A program made the translations under genes and the position numbers. Positions 1-7,767 of a stretch of 38,733 bases of DNA are shown here, piece by piece. This stretch comes from an uncultured Alphaproteobacteria bacterium (GTDB lineage Bacteria; Pseudomonadota; Alphaproteobacteria; Bin95). The stretch is from assembly GCA_937891825.1 (NCBI GenBank), contig CALAHN010000022.1, positions 1 to 38,733 of the forward strand. The letters are read 5' to 3'. The notes beneath the pieces were generated by a model that saw nothing but the letters and a program-made list of their open reading frames with translations, was not told the origin of the DNA and did not search any database. The first letter of the stretch is position 1. Each line of letters opens with the position of its first letter.

Positions 1-1
1 C

Positions 2-2734
2 GCGGCGCTGCCGCCGGCCTGGCGCGGGCGCGCGACCGATCCCGCAATTCTGACGGAGCAGGCGGACGCGGGCGCTGCCGCGCGCGCGGCCTTCCTGGCG
101 CTCGCCGGGACGGGCGAAGATCCGGGCGCCTTGCGCGAGACGCTCCGCCTGCGGCTTGTCGACAACCGGGACCTCCTGGCGGCCGGCGGCGCCATCGCCG
201 AACGGGCGGCCGGGTTCCAGGCGGCGTTCGCCCGGTTCGAGGCGGCGCTTGGGGCGTTCCAGGACCTTGCCGGATGGTCAGGCGACGCCCCGTCGCTCAA
301 GGCGATCGCGGAGAGCGCCGGCGCGGTGATCGCGCAAGCGCCGCGGCTCCGGGACTGGTGCGCCTGGGTCGAAGCGCGGCGGATCGCCGAGGACGTGGGC
401 CTTGGCGCGCTCGCGGCCGGTCTGGACGCGGGCCTGATAGCGCCCGGCGACGCCCGGGCAGCGTTCGATACGGCCTACGCAGCCTGGCTCGCGCCGAAGC
501 TGATCGACGAGCGGCCGGCGCTGCGCCGCTTCTCGAAGCAATTGCATGAGGACCGGATCGCGGCATTCCGGGCGCTTGACGCGGAAGTGGCGGGCCTGAC
601 CAGCGCCTATATCCGGGTTCGGCTCTCCGGCGCCATCCCGTCGCCCCAGGCGAAGGATGCCGGCCCCGGCTTCAGCGTGCTGGCGCGGGAGATGCGGAAG
701 AAAGCCCGGCATTTGCCCGTGCGCCGCCTGATGTCGGAAATGGGCGACACGCTGTTCCGCCTGACGCCTTGCGTGTTGATGAGCCCGCTTTCGGTCGCGC
801 AATTCCTGCCGGCTGACCAAGCCTTATTCGATCTCGTGATCTTCGACGAAGCCTCGCAGATCACGGTCTGGGACGCCATCGGCGCGATCGCGCGCGGCCG
901 GAACGTCATCGTCGTCGGCGACCCGAAACAGATGCCGCCGACGAATTTCTTCAACAAGGCGGCGGCGGACGATGATCTGGAAAGCGACACGGCGGACCTG
1001 GAGAGCATTCTCGACGAGGCGATGGGCGCCCGCGTGCCGCATCACCGGCTGACCGGGCATTATCGAAGCCGGCACGAAAGCCTGATCGCGTTCTCCAACC
1101 ACGCCTATTACGACAGCCGCCTGATCACCTTCCCCTCAGCCGAGACGCGGGCGAGCGCGGTGTCCTTCCGGCGGGTCAAGGGCGTTTATGCCAAGGGCGC
1201 GGCGCGCACCAACCCGATCGAAGCGCAAGCCGTGGTCGATGAGGCCGCCCGCCGCCTCGCCGATCCGGGCTTGAGCGCGCTCAGCATCGGCATCGTCACG
1301 TTGAACGCGGAACAGCAGCGGCTGATAGAGGACAAACTCGACGAGCTGCGCCGCAGCCGTCCCGAGTTCGAGCCGTATTTCAATGGGCAGGCGGGCGAGC
1401 CAGTGTTCGTCAAGAACCTGGAGACCGTGCAGGGCGACCAGCGCGACGTAATCCTGATCAGCATCGGCTATGGCCCGACCGCGCCCGATAGCCCGGCCAT
1501 GTCGATGAATTTCGGCCCGCTCAACCGTATGGGCGGCGAGCGTCGGTTGAATGTGGCGATCACACGGGCGACGACCGAAGTCATATTGTTCGCAAGCTTC
1601 GACGCGACGATGATCGATCTCTCCCGGACCCAGGCGGCGGCGGTGCGCGATCTCAAGACCTATATCGATTTCGCCGAGCGCGGGCCGGTCGCCTTAGGGC
1701 AGGCGATCGCGCTCGCGGCGGGAGACAGCTACGATTCGGATTTCGAATTTGTCGTGGCCGAAGGCCTTCGGCGCCGGGGCTGGGACATCAGGACCCAGGT
1801 CGGCGTCTCGAAGTTCCGGATCGACCTTGGCGTCGTCCATCCCGATGCGCCCGGCCGGTTTCTGGCAGGGATCGAGTGCGACGGCGCCGCCTATCATGCC
1901 TCGCCGACAGCGCGGGACCGCGACCGGGTGCGCCAGGCGATCCTGGAAGCGTTGGGCTGGCGGCTTCTCCGCATCTGGTCGACGCACTATTTCCGCGAAC
2001 CGGAAGCGGTTCTGGACGATGTGGATGGCGCGCTGATCGATCTGCTGGCGGACGACAGGCAGGCGGCGGCTGAAGCGCCGCCAGAGCCGGACCTGCCGCC
2101 GCCGCCGCCGACCGCCGACCCCGTTGATCCTGCGCCTGAAGCACAGGCAGAGCCGCCGCTTGCGGCGCCGGAACCTGCAGTTGGCGCCGCTGCCACGGCG
2201 CCCGCGCCGGCGGACCTGTTTCCGAAATCGGATGCATCCGCGTTCCCGCCGATGCCGGACGCAGATGGCGGCCGGTTCTATGACGGCGACTACAATCGCA
2301 CGCTCGCCGCCATCGCGACCGGGCTGATCGACCGGGAAGGGCCGGTCACCTTCAAGGCTCTGTCCGACCGCATCGCCCGGCTGCACGGCTTTCAGCGCAC
2401 CGGCTCGGAGATCAAGAAGCGGGTCTGGCGGGTCGTCGAGCGCGCGCGCCGCCATGTGTCGACGCCGGACGGCCACACGGTCTTCTGGCCGAAGGACGTG
2501 CCGCCCGCCGCATCCTTCCCGTTCCGGGGCCCGGCCATCGACGGCCAGACGCGCGCCTGGGCGGACGTGGCCTATCCGGAACGTCGCGCCGCCGTGGAGG
2601 CGGCCATGGCCGCGGACGGGGAGGCGTTCCACGGGGCCATCGCGCGGCAGATGGGGCTGACGCGGGTCGGCGCCGGCATGCGGGCCGACCTCGACGCCAT
2701 CGCCGATGCGATCCGGAACCCGGACGGCGGCTGA
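2..2734 (+). CDS. DUF3320-containing superfamily I helicase with Vsr/MTES_1575-type nuclease, 5'-truncated
   Basis: The reading frame is open to the left edge, so the N-terminus, including Walker A, lies outside the window. Visible helicase motifs are a DEAS box (about 838-855), a GDPKQMPP motif (about 919-945), ETVQGDQRD (about 1423) and the motif VI signature RRLNVAITRA (about 1546-1575). A PD-(D/E)XK/Vsr-like nuclease domain follows at about 1738-2040, with an Asp in RIDLG and an ECD motif. A Pro/Ala-rich linker (about 2050-2270) leads to a DUF3320 domain (about 2280-2500) and a short basic tail. The order helicase, Vsr-like nuclease, DUF3320 matches large DUF4011/DUF3320 proteins, of which the Hhe type has been reported as a single-gene anti-phage defence. 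The defence role is inference; the domain assignment is firm. No partner gene is seen downstream. Confidence 0.85.
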   Translation, partial: AALPPAWRGRATDPAILTEQADAGAAARAAFLALAGTGEDPGALRETLRLRLVDNRDLLAAGGAIAERAAGFQAAFARFEAALGAFQDLAGWSGDAPSLKAIAESAGAVIAQAPRLRDWCAWVEARRIAEDVGLGALAAGLDAGLIAPGDARAAFDTAYAAWLAPKLIDERPALRRFSKQLHEDRIAAFRALDAEVAGLTSAYIRVRLSGAIPSPQAKDAGPGFSVLAREMRKKARHLPVRRLMSEMGDTLFRLTPCVLMSPLSVAQFLPADQALFDLVIFDEASQITVWDAIGAIARGRNVIVVGDPKQMPPTNFFNKAAADDDLESDTADLESILDEAMGARVPHHRLTGHYRSRHESLIAFSNHAYYDSRLITFPSAETRASAVSFRRVKGVYAKGAARTNPIEAQAVVDEAARRLADPGLSALSIGIVTLNAEQQRLIEDKLDELRRSRPEFEPYFNGQAGEPVFVKNLETVQGDQRDVILISIGYGPTAPDSPAMSMNFGPLNRMGGERRLNVAITRATTEVILFASFDATMIDLSRTQAAAVRDLKTYIDFAERGPVALGQAIALAAGDSYDSDFEFVVAEGLRRRGWDIRTQVGVSKFRIDLGVVHPDAPGRFLAGIECDGAAYHASPTARDRDRVRQAILEALGWRLLRIWSTHYFREPEAVLDDVDGALIDLLADDRQAAAEAPPEPDLPPPPPTADPVDPAPEAQAEPPLAAPEPAVGAAATAPAPADLFPKSDASAFPPMPDADGGRFYDGDYNRTLAAIATGLIDREGPVTFKALSDRIARLHGFQRTGSEIKKRVWRVVERARRHVSTPDGHTVFWPKDVPPAASFPFRGPAIDGQTRAWADVAYPERRAAVEAAMAADGEAFHGAIARQMGLTRVGAGMRADLDAIADAIRNPDGG

Positions 2735-2834
2735 CGCGCGCGACGCCCCCCCCTGTGACAAGCAGGGCGGGTCGTGAGTAATCTGGCATATTCCCTCGGG
2801 CAGTCCGGCGGGAGCATCAGGCGGGGCATGATCG

Positions 2835-4001
2835 ATGTATGATGTTGTTATGATCGGCGGCGGACTGCATGGCGGGTTCGCCGCGTGGCATCTGCTCAAG
2901 CGGGAGCCGGGCCTCAGGATCGCCATCGTCGAAAAGGACCCGACCTATGAGTTCGCGGCCTCGGCGCGGTCGAACGCCGGCATCCGCGTCCTGTTCAGCC
3001 AGGAAGAAAATCTCCGCATGTCCCAGTATGGCCACGAGGTCTATGGGAACTTCGGCGAGTTGATGGCGGTCGACGGAACGCCGCAGCCGCTGTCCTTCTG
3101 GCGGCACGGCTATCTCTTCATCGCCAACACGGCCGCCCAGGCGGACGACATGGCGGCGAATTATGAAGTTCAGACGGCGCTCGGCGCCGAGGCCGACCTG
3201 ATCGACGCAGCCGAGTTGAAGCGCCGCCGGCCCTCCATGAATACCGACGACGTGACGCTCGCCTGCCACTCGCCGAAAGACGGCTGGATCGATCCCTATG
3301 GCGCGCTGATGGGCTTGAAGCGCAAGAACCAGGCTCTGGGCGTCACATATCTGAAGGCCGCCGCGACGGGCTTCACGGTCACGGGCGGGGCGGTCCGCAC
3401 TGTCACGCTGGACACCGGCGAGACGCTTGCGGCCGACTGGTTCCTCAACACGACCGGCGCCTGGGCGCGGGAGATCACGGGCATGCTGGGCTTCGATATC
3501 CCGGTCGCGCCGCTGCCCCGGATCACCTTCTATTTCGAATGCCGGGAGCAACTGGAGCAGCACAGCCTGACCATCGACGGCAAGGGCTGCAGCTTCAAGC
3601 CCGAAGGCAAGGGCTATGTCACCGGCCACACGGTATTTTCCCGCGCCGGCGCGTTCGACTGGACCGTCCATGAGGATCGGTTCGAAGCGGAGAACTGGCC
3701 CCTCGTCAGCCATCGCATCCCGGCGTTCGAAACCGTGAAACTGGTGAATTCCTGGGCCTGCCACTACGCCTTGAGCGAATGGGACGGCAATGCCCTGCTC
3801 GGCGCCTGGCCCGGCCAGCCCGAGAATTTTCTGATGGCGACCGGCTTTTCCGGCCACGGCCTGCAACAGGCGCCGGCGAGCGGGCGGGCGCTCTCAGAAT
3901 TGATCCTGGACGGGGGCTTCCAGGCGCTCGACCTGAACCGCTTCGCCGCCAGCCGCGTCCTGGAAGGCCGCAAGGAGCCGGAGCGGGGCGTCAAGGCCTG
4001 A
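2835..4001 (+). CDS. FAD-dependent oxidoreductase, FOXRED1/DAO family
   Basis: A 388-residue flavoprotein of the D-amino-acid oxidase (DAO) fold. The N-terminus carries the dinucleotide-binding glycine motif (VVMIGGGLHGG) and an acidic residue ending beta-2 (IVEKD). The C-terminus carries the family motif GFSGHGLQQAPASGRALSEL that closes over the flavin. The segments TYEFAASARSNAGIR and the HGLQQAP motif recall FOXRED1, a mitochondrial complex I assembly factor, more than a sarcosine oxidase, although bacterial members are usually annotated as oxidases of D-amino or N-methylated amino acids. No signal peptide is seen, so it should be cytosolic. The start at 2835 is the only sensible one, because the ATG seven bases upstream hits a stop at once. 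The Shine-Dalgarno is weak (GGCGGGG). It converges on sodB. The substrate is unknown. Confidence 0.85.
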   Translation: MYDVVMIGGGLHGGFAAWHLLKREPGLRIAIVEKDPTYEFAASARSNAGIRVLFSQEENLRMSQYGHEVYGNFGELMAVDGTPQPLSFWRHGYLFIANTAAQADDMAANYEVQTALGAEADLIDAAELKRRRPSMNTDDVTLACHSPKDGWIDPYGALMGLKRKNQALGVTYLKAAATGFTVTGGAVRTVTLDTGETLAADWFLNTTGAWAREITGMLGFDIPVAPLPRITFYFECREQLEQHSLTIDGKGCSFKPEGKGYVTGHTVFSRAGAFDWTVHEDRFEAENWPLVSHRIPAFETVKLVNSWACHYALSEWDGNALLGAWPGQPENFLMATGFSGHGLQQAPASGRALSELILDGGFQALDLNRFAASRVLEGRKEPERGVKA

Positions 4002-4018
4002 TCGCGCTGACCGCAACA

Positions 4019-4053
4019 AAAAGCCCGGCCGCCGTTTCCGGCGACCGGGCTTC
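4019..4053 (-). terminator. Rho-independent terminator of sodB (possibly bidirectional)
   Basis: A GC-rich hairpin lies between the convergent oxidoreductase and sodB genes. The arms at 4021-4034 and 4039-4052 pair over 14 bp with one G.U pair, around a four-base loop. On the minus strand the stem is followed by five T residues, a classical intrinsic terminator for sodB. On the plus strand the tail is only TTCTC, so termination of the oxidoreductase there is possible but weaker. Confidence 0.85.
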
Positions 4054-4086
4054 TCAAAGCCGGGACAGACTTGCGTCAGTCGGGAA

Positions 4087-4680
4087 TCAGAGGCGGCTCG
4101 CCACGTTTTCCCAGTTGACCATGCTGTCGAGGAAGGCCTTCACGTAGTCGGGGCGACGGTTGCGGTAATCGATGTAGTAGGAGTGTTCCCACACATCGCA
4201 GCCAAGCAACGTCTTCTGGCCCTTGAAGCACAGCGGATTGACGCCGTTCGGCGTCGAGGTCACTTCAAGCTTGCCGCCGTTGTCGACGAGCCAGGCCCAG
4301 CCGGAGCCGAATTGACCGGCCGCCTTCGCGACGAACGCCGCCTTGAACTCATCGACCGAACCGAAATCCGCCTTGATGCGCTTCTCGAGCTCGCCCGGAA
4401 TCGCGCCGCCGCCCTTGGGCTTCATCATTTCCCAGAACTGCATGTGGTTCCAATGTTGCGATGCGTTATTGAACACGCCCGCTTTATCGGCCACGTTGTA
4501 GGTGCTGGTCACAATGTCCTCGAGGGACTTGGACGCCAGCGGGGTGTCCTTGACCAAATTGTTCAAATTCGTGACGTAGGTCTGGTGGTGTTTGTCGTGA
4601 TGAAACTCAAGCGTCTCCTGCGACATGTACGGACCAAGCGCGTCGTGAGCATACGGCAGATTTGGCAGTTCAAAGGCCAT
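4087..4680 (-). CDS. sodB: Superoxide dismutase, iron type
   Basis: A 197-residue Fe/Mn superoxide dismutase converting superoxide to oxygen and hydrogen peroxide in the cytosol. All four metal ligands are visible: His27, His79 (in HWNH), Asp162 and His166 (in DVWEHSYYIDY). Gln75 just before HWNH, in the context NNASQHWNH, is the position that marks iron-type enzymes. The manganese-type glutamine is absent from the DVWEH region. The start MAFELPNLPY at 4680 is preceded by AAGGGGAA at proper spacing; an in-frame ATG 14 codons further upstream gives a non-conserved extension and was rejected. It is divergent from the squalene/phytoene synthase-fold gene at 4746 and ends in a strong terminator. 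The length is normal for the family. Confidence 0.95.
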   Translation of the reverse strand: MAFELPNLPYAHDALGPYMSQETLEFHHDKHHQTYVTNLNNLVKDTPLASKSLEDIVTSTYNVADKAGVFNNASQHWNHMQFWEMMKPKGGGAIPGELEKRIKADFGSVDEFKAAFVAKAAGQFGSGWAWLVDNGGKLEVTSTPNGVNPLCFKGQKTLLGCDVWEHSYYIDYRNRRPDYVKAFLDSMVNWENVASRL

Positions 4681-4745
4681 GACATTCCCCTTCGGAAGTG
4701 TGAATTGGACGTTCGAGCGCAAGACGTGCGCGTACCCTCGTATCT

Positions 4746-5645
4746 ATGCTTGCATTCCGCGTCTGTCGAGTGCCGCCCGTGATCGCCGGCTTTGAGGATG
4801 CTATTCGAATAGCCAGGGCGTCCGGGTCGCCCATGGAGAAAGCAGCGGCGGCGCTCGACCCCGTGCGCTATGGCCTGTTCTGCGCCACATATGCCTCGAT
4901 GCGCGTGATCGACGATTTTGTCGATGACGAATTCTTGGCGCAGCCGGCCCCGCGCCGCGCCGCGGACCGGCCGTCGGCGCGCGCTGTCGTCGAAGGCTGG
5001 CGGACGGGCGCTATGGCGGCCCTGACCACGGGCGCCGCCCCCGCCAAAGGCGACCGGTTCCAGGCGACCCTGGCCGCGCTGGCGGCATGCCATGGCGTGG
5101 CGGTCCTCGATCCAGCGCCCTGGGACAAGCTCGCCGGCGCCATGCAGCGGGATATCGACGAGCGGCCGATGCCCGATTGGACAGCCTTCCTGGACTACGC
5201 CGAGGGCGCGACGGCCGCGCCGGCCGCCGTTTTCATAGAAATCCTGGCGCTCCGGCCAGCGGCTGGCGGACGGTTGGCGAGCGCCCTGGAGGGACCCGCA
5301 GTCGCGCGCATCCGGAATGCGGCGATCCTGCTCTACCTCGTGCACATCATGCGCGATCTCGCGAAGGACGCGGCGAAAGGCGCGGTGCTGCTGACCCTGC
5401 CGGAAAGCCTGTTTCAGGAAATCGGCGCCGACGCCACCAGCTTCGTCGCCCGCGCGGCGGCCGAGCCGGCGCTCGTCGCCGACGTCCGCGCGCGGGTCGC
5501 GGACTATGCCGGCCGGTTCCTGCTGCCGGCGCTTGGCGAGTTGACCGCGCTCGACGCCGTTCTGGCCCCCGGCGACAGCGCGATTTTGCGCGGCCTCTGC
5601 GAACCCTATATCGAGCGCTATGAAACATTCGCCGCCGGCCTCTGA
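4746..5645 (+). CDS. Squalene/phytoene synthase family protein with intact Asp-rich motifs
   Basis: A 299-residue all-alpha class I prenyl synthase fold. The first Asp-rich motif, DDFVDD, is at residues 56-61, preceded by YASMRVI. The second, RDLAKD, is at about residue 203 in the context YLVHIMRDLAKDAAKGAVLL. Both are the Mg-diphosphate binding sites of head-to-head synthases, so this member may be catalytically active, condensing prenyl diphosphates to a squalene- or phytoene-like product. No hopanoid or carotenoid genes are nearby, so the product is unknown. The first 29 residues are poorly conserved, and translation could begin at Met30 (4833). The gene overlaps the next one, which has the same fold, by 26 bases, which implies translational coupling and perhaps a heteromeric complex. 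Confidence 0.75.
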   Translation: MLAFRVCRVPPVIAGFEDAIRIARASGSPMEKAAAALDPVRYGLFCATYASMRVIDDFVDDEFLAQPAPRRAADRPSARAVVEGWRTGAMAALTTGAAPAKGDRFQATLAALAACHGVAVLDPAPWDKLAGAMQRDIDERPMPDWTAFLDYAEGATAAPAAVFIEILALRPAAGGRLASALEGPAVARIRNAAILLYLVHIMRDLAKDAAKGAVLLTLPESLFQEIGADATSFVARAAAEPALVADVRARVADYAGRFLLPALGELTALDAVLAPGDSAILRGLCEPYIERYETFAAGL

Positions 5646-6384
5646 CGCCCAGTATTGCGAGGACACGGTCCGCGCCCAGGATAGCGACCGCTATCTGATC
5701 GCGTTCTTCCAGCAGCGCCGCCTCCGGCAGGCGTCGGTGGCGCTCGCTGCCTGGAACCTGGAACTGGCGCGGGCCCGGCCGCGCTCGGGCGAGACGGCCA
5801 TAGGCCTGATGCGCCTGCAATGGCACCGAGAAGCGCTGCAAGAAATCCGCGAGGGCCGCGCCCGCCGTCATCCGGTCATCGGCGAACTGGCGGCGGCCCA
5901 TGCCGCCAGGCTGGTGGATCTGGACCACCTGGAGGGCATAGTCGACGCGCGGGAGCGGGACCTGGACCCAGCGCCCGCCGCTAATCTGGACGATCTCGAA
6001 GCCTATGCCAGGGCGACCGCGGGGGCCCTGAACGCCGCCCTGTGGCAGGGAACGCCGGCGGCGGCGGCGGCGGCGGACGCGGGCACGGCCTTCGCGCTGA
6101 TCGGCCTGATGCGGTCAGAACCGATCAACCAGGCGGCCGGGCGGCCCTGGGCGCCGAAGTCGCTTCGCGGCGGCCTGAGGCCTATTGTCGAGCGCGCGGC
6201 GGACCTGGCCAGGGTCAAGGCCGTGCCGGGGCATCGCGGCGCCGTCGCGCCCGCCATCCTGGCGGCCGGGTATGTGGAGCGGGCGCGCGCCGTCGGCTCC
6301 GATCCCCAGCACCCGATCATGGTTTCGGTCGATCCCGGCCGCATGTGGCGCCTCGCCAAGGCGCGGCTTTTGGGGCGCTTGTAG
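5620..6384 (+). CDS. NDUFAF6-like squalene/phytoene synthase-fold protein without Asp-rich motifs
   Basis: A 254-residue protein starting YCEDTVRAQDSDRYL after a short leader. Motifs match the NDUFAF6 branch of the squalene/phytoene synthase fold: NLELARAR where the first Asp-rich motif would be, then GLMRLQWHREAL, DAREREL-type helix residues (VDARERDLD) and ALIGLMRSEP. The DDxxD-type motifs needed for prenyl-diphosphate chemistry are missing, so it is probably not a synthase. In mitochondria NDUFAF6 is a complex I assembly factor; a similar role in bacteria is only inference. The start codon lies inside the 3' end of the upstream gene (26-base overlap). An Ala-rich stretch (GTPAAAAAADAG) interrupts the middle of the fold. 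The length is slightly short for the family. Confidence 0.75.
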   Translation: MKHSPPASDAQYCEDTVRAQDSDRYLIAFFQQRRLRQASVALAAWNLELARARPRSGETAIGLMRLQWHREALQEIREGRARRHPVIGELAAAHAARLVDLDHLEGIVDARERDLDPAPAANLDDLEAYARATAGALNAALWQGTPAAAAAADAGTAFALIGLMRSEPINQAAGRPWAPKSLRGGLRPIVERAADLARVKAVPGHRGAVAPAILAAGYVERARAVGSDPQHPIMVSVDPGRMWRLAKARLLGRL

Positions 6385-6454
6385 CGCGCTCTTTCCTTTG
6401 GGCGCCGAACTGTCGGAGACTGCGGGCCAACCAATTTTCCGGGAGGACGCCGCC

Positions 6455-7642
6455 ATGACCGAGAACACCCTGCCGCTCCGCCGCTTCAAGGTTCTGGACC
6501 TGACCCGCGCCCGCGCGGGGCCGACGGCCGTGCGCCAACTGGCGGACTGGGGCGCTGAGTGCCTCAAGATCGAGGGTCCGTCGGAAAGCGACGGCCGCAG
6601 CGTCACCGCGGGCGAGCGCGACGGCTTCGACTTTCAGAACCTGCATCGCAACAAGCGCTCGATGACCCTGAACCTGAAGTCGGATGAGGGCCGGAAAATC
6701 TTCCTGAAGCTCGTCGAGACGGCGGATGTGGTGATCGAGAACTACCGCCCGGGCGTGAAGACCCGCCTTGGCGTCGACTATGAAGCGTGCAAGGCGGTCA
6801 ACCCGCGCATCGTCTACGGCTCGATCTCGGGCTTCGGCCAGACGGGGCCTTATATGGATCGGCCGGGCGTCGACCAGATCGCGCAAGGCATGGGCGGGCT
6901 GATGTCGGTCACGGGCCTGCCGGGCCAGGGACCGGTCCGGGTCGGCATCCCGATCGCGGACCTGACCTGCGGCATGTATCTGGCGATCGGCGTCCTGACG
7001 GCGCTGCTGGAGCGGGAGGTCTCGGGCGAGGGGCAGTGGGTGCATACCTCGCTCCTGGAAGCGCAGATCGCCATGCTCGACTTCCAGGCGAGCCGCTGGA
7101 CCATGGCTGGGGAAATCCCGCCCCAGGCCGGCAACAACCACCCGACCAGCGTGCCGACAGGCGTCTTCAAGACGGCCGACGGCCATATCAATATCGCGGC
7201 CTCGGGCGGGACGATGGTGGAGCGGTTGTCGACCGTGCTCGCCGCGCCGGAGTTCCTCTCCGACCCCCGTTTCAACAGCAACAAGGCCCGGGCCGAGAAC
7301 CGCGACGCCATGAACGCGGCCATCGAAAGCTATACGGCGAAGCGGAACTCGGCCGACCTGATCGAGGCGCTCAATGCCGGCGGCGTGCCCTGCGGGCCGA
7401 TCTACAACGTGAAGCAGACGTTCGAGGACGAACAGGTCCGCCACCTCGCCATGGTGGCCCCGGCGCCGCACCCGGACCTGGGCGATCTCCCGATCATCCG
7501 TCATGCGACGAACCTGGAGCGCACGCCCTTCGTCATGCGCGCCGCCGCCCCTGCCCAGGGCGACGCGACGGCCGAAACCCTGGCGGCGCTTGGCTATGAT
7601 GCCGCGGCGCAAGCGGCATTGCGGAAGGAGGGCGTGATATAG
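6455..7642 (+). CDS. CaiB/BaiF family CoA-transferase (class III)
   Basis: A 395-residue class III CoA-transferase that moves CoA between carboxylic acids through an aspartyl-CoA intermediate. The catalytic Asp is Asp169, in GIPIADLTCGMY, exactly where it falls in formyl-CoA transferase. The family signatures VLDLTRARAGP, KIEGP, FQNLHRNKRS, VVIENYRPGV and GSISGFGQTGPY are all present in order. The chosen start at 6455 has a GGGAGGA Shine-Dalgarno eight bases upstream; the longer open frame reaching back into the preceding gene has no such support. It stands 70 bases after the NDUFAF6-like gene and 125 bases before the ABC exporter. The substrate is not determined by sequence; succinyl-, formyl- or mesaconyl-CoA type transfers are all possible. 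Confidence 0.9.
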   Translation: MTENTLPLRRFKVLDLTRARAGPTAVRQLADWGAECLKIEGPSESDGRSVTAGERDGFDFQNLHRNKRSMTLNLKSDEGRKIFLKLVETADVVIENYRPGVKTRLGVDYEACKAVNPRIVYGSISGFGQTGPYMDRPGVDQIAQGMGGLMSVTGLPGQGPVRVGIPIADLTCGMYLAIGVLTALLEREVSGEGQWVHTSLLEAQIAMLDFQASRWTMAGEIPPQAGNNHPTSVPTGVFKTADGHINIAASGGTMVERLSTVLAAPEFLSDPRFNSNKARAENRDAMNAAIESYTAKRNSADLIEALNAGGVPCGPIYNVKQTFEDEQVRHLAMVAPAPHPDLGDLPIIRHATNLERTPFVMRAAAPAQGDATAETLAALGYDAAAQAALRKEGVI

Positions 7643-7681
7643 CGATTGGCAGTAGCCGCACGACCGTCGCAGCTTGCCGGT

Positions 7682-7711
7682 TTGACAGCCTTGGCATGCG
7701 GAGCCTAGACA
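7682..7711 (+). promoter_or_regulatory. Possible sigma-70 promoter of the ABC exporter gene
   Basis: The 125-base gap before the exporter contains a perfect TTGACA hexamer at 7682-7687. The best -10 candidate, TAGACA at 7706-7711, lies 18 bases further on but matches the consensus at only three positions. The placement about 57 bases before the start codon is sensible. The -10 is weak, so this is a tentative call. Confidence 0.35.
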
Positions 7712-7767
7712 GCAGTGGCGTTTTTGCGTCGTCGCCCTTGCAGCCCTGAAGGCCGGTCGTCAGCACC

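Noticed and set aside
2745-2760. A C-run near 2750 as a possible phase-variable tract
   Set aside because: It lies after the stop codon of the helicase gene and outside any coding or clear promoter element, so no switching function can be supported.
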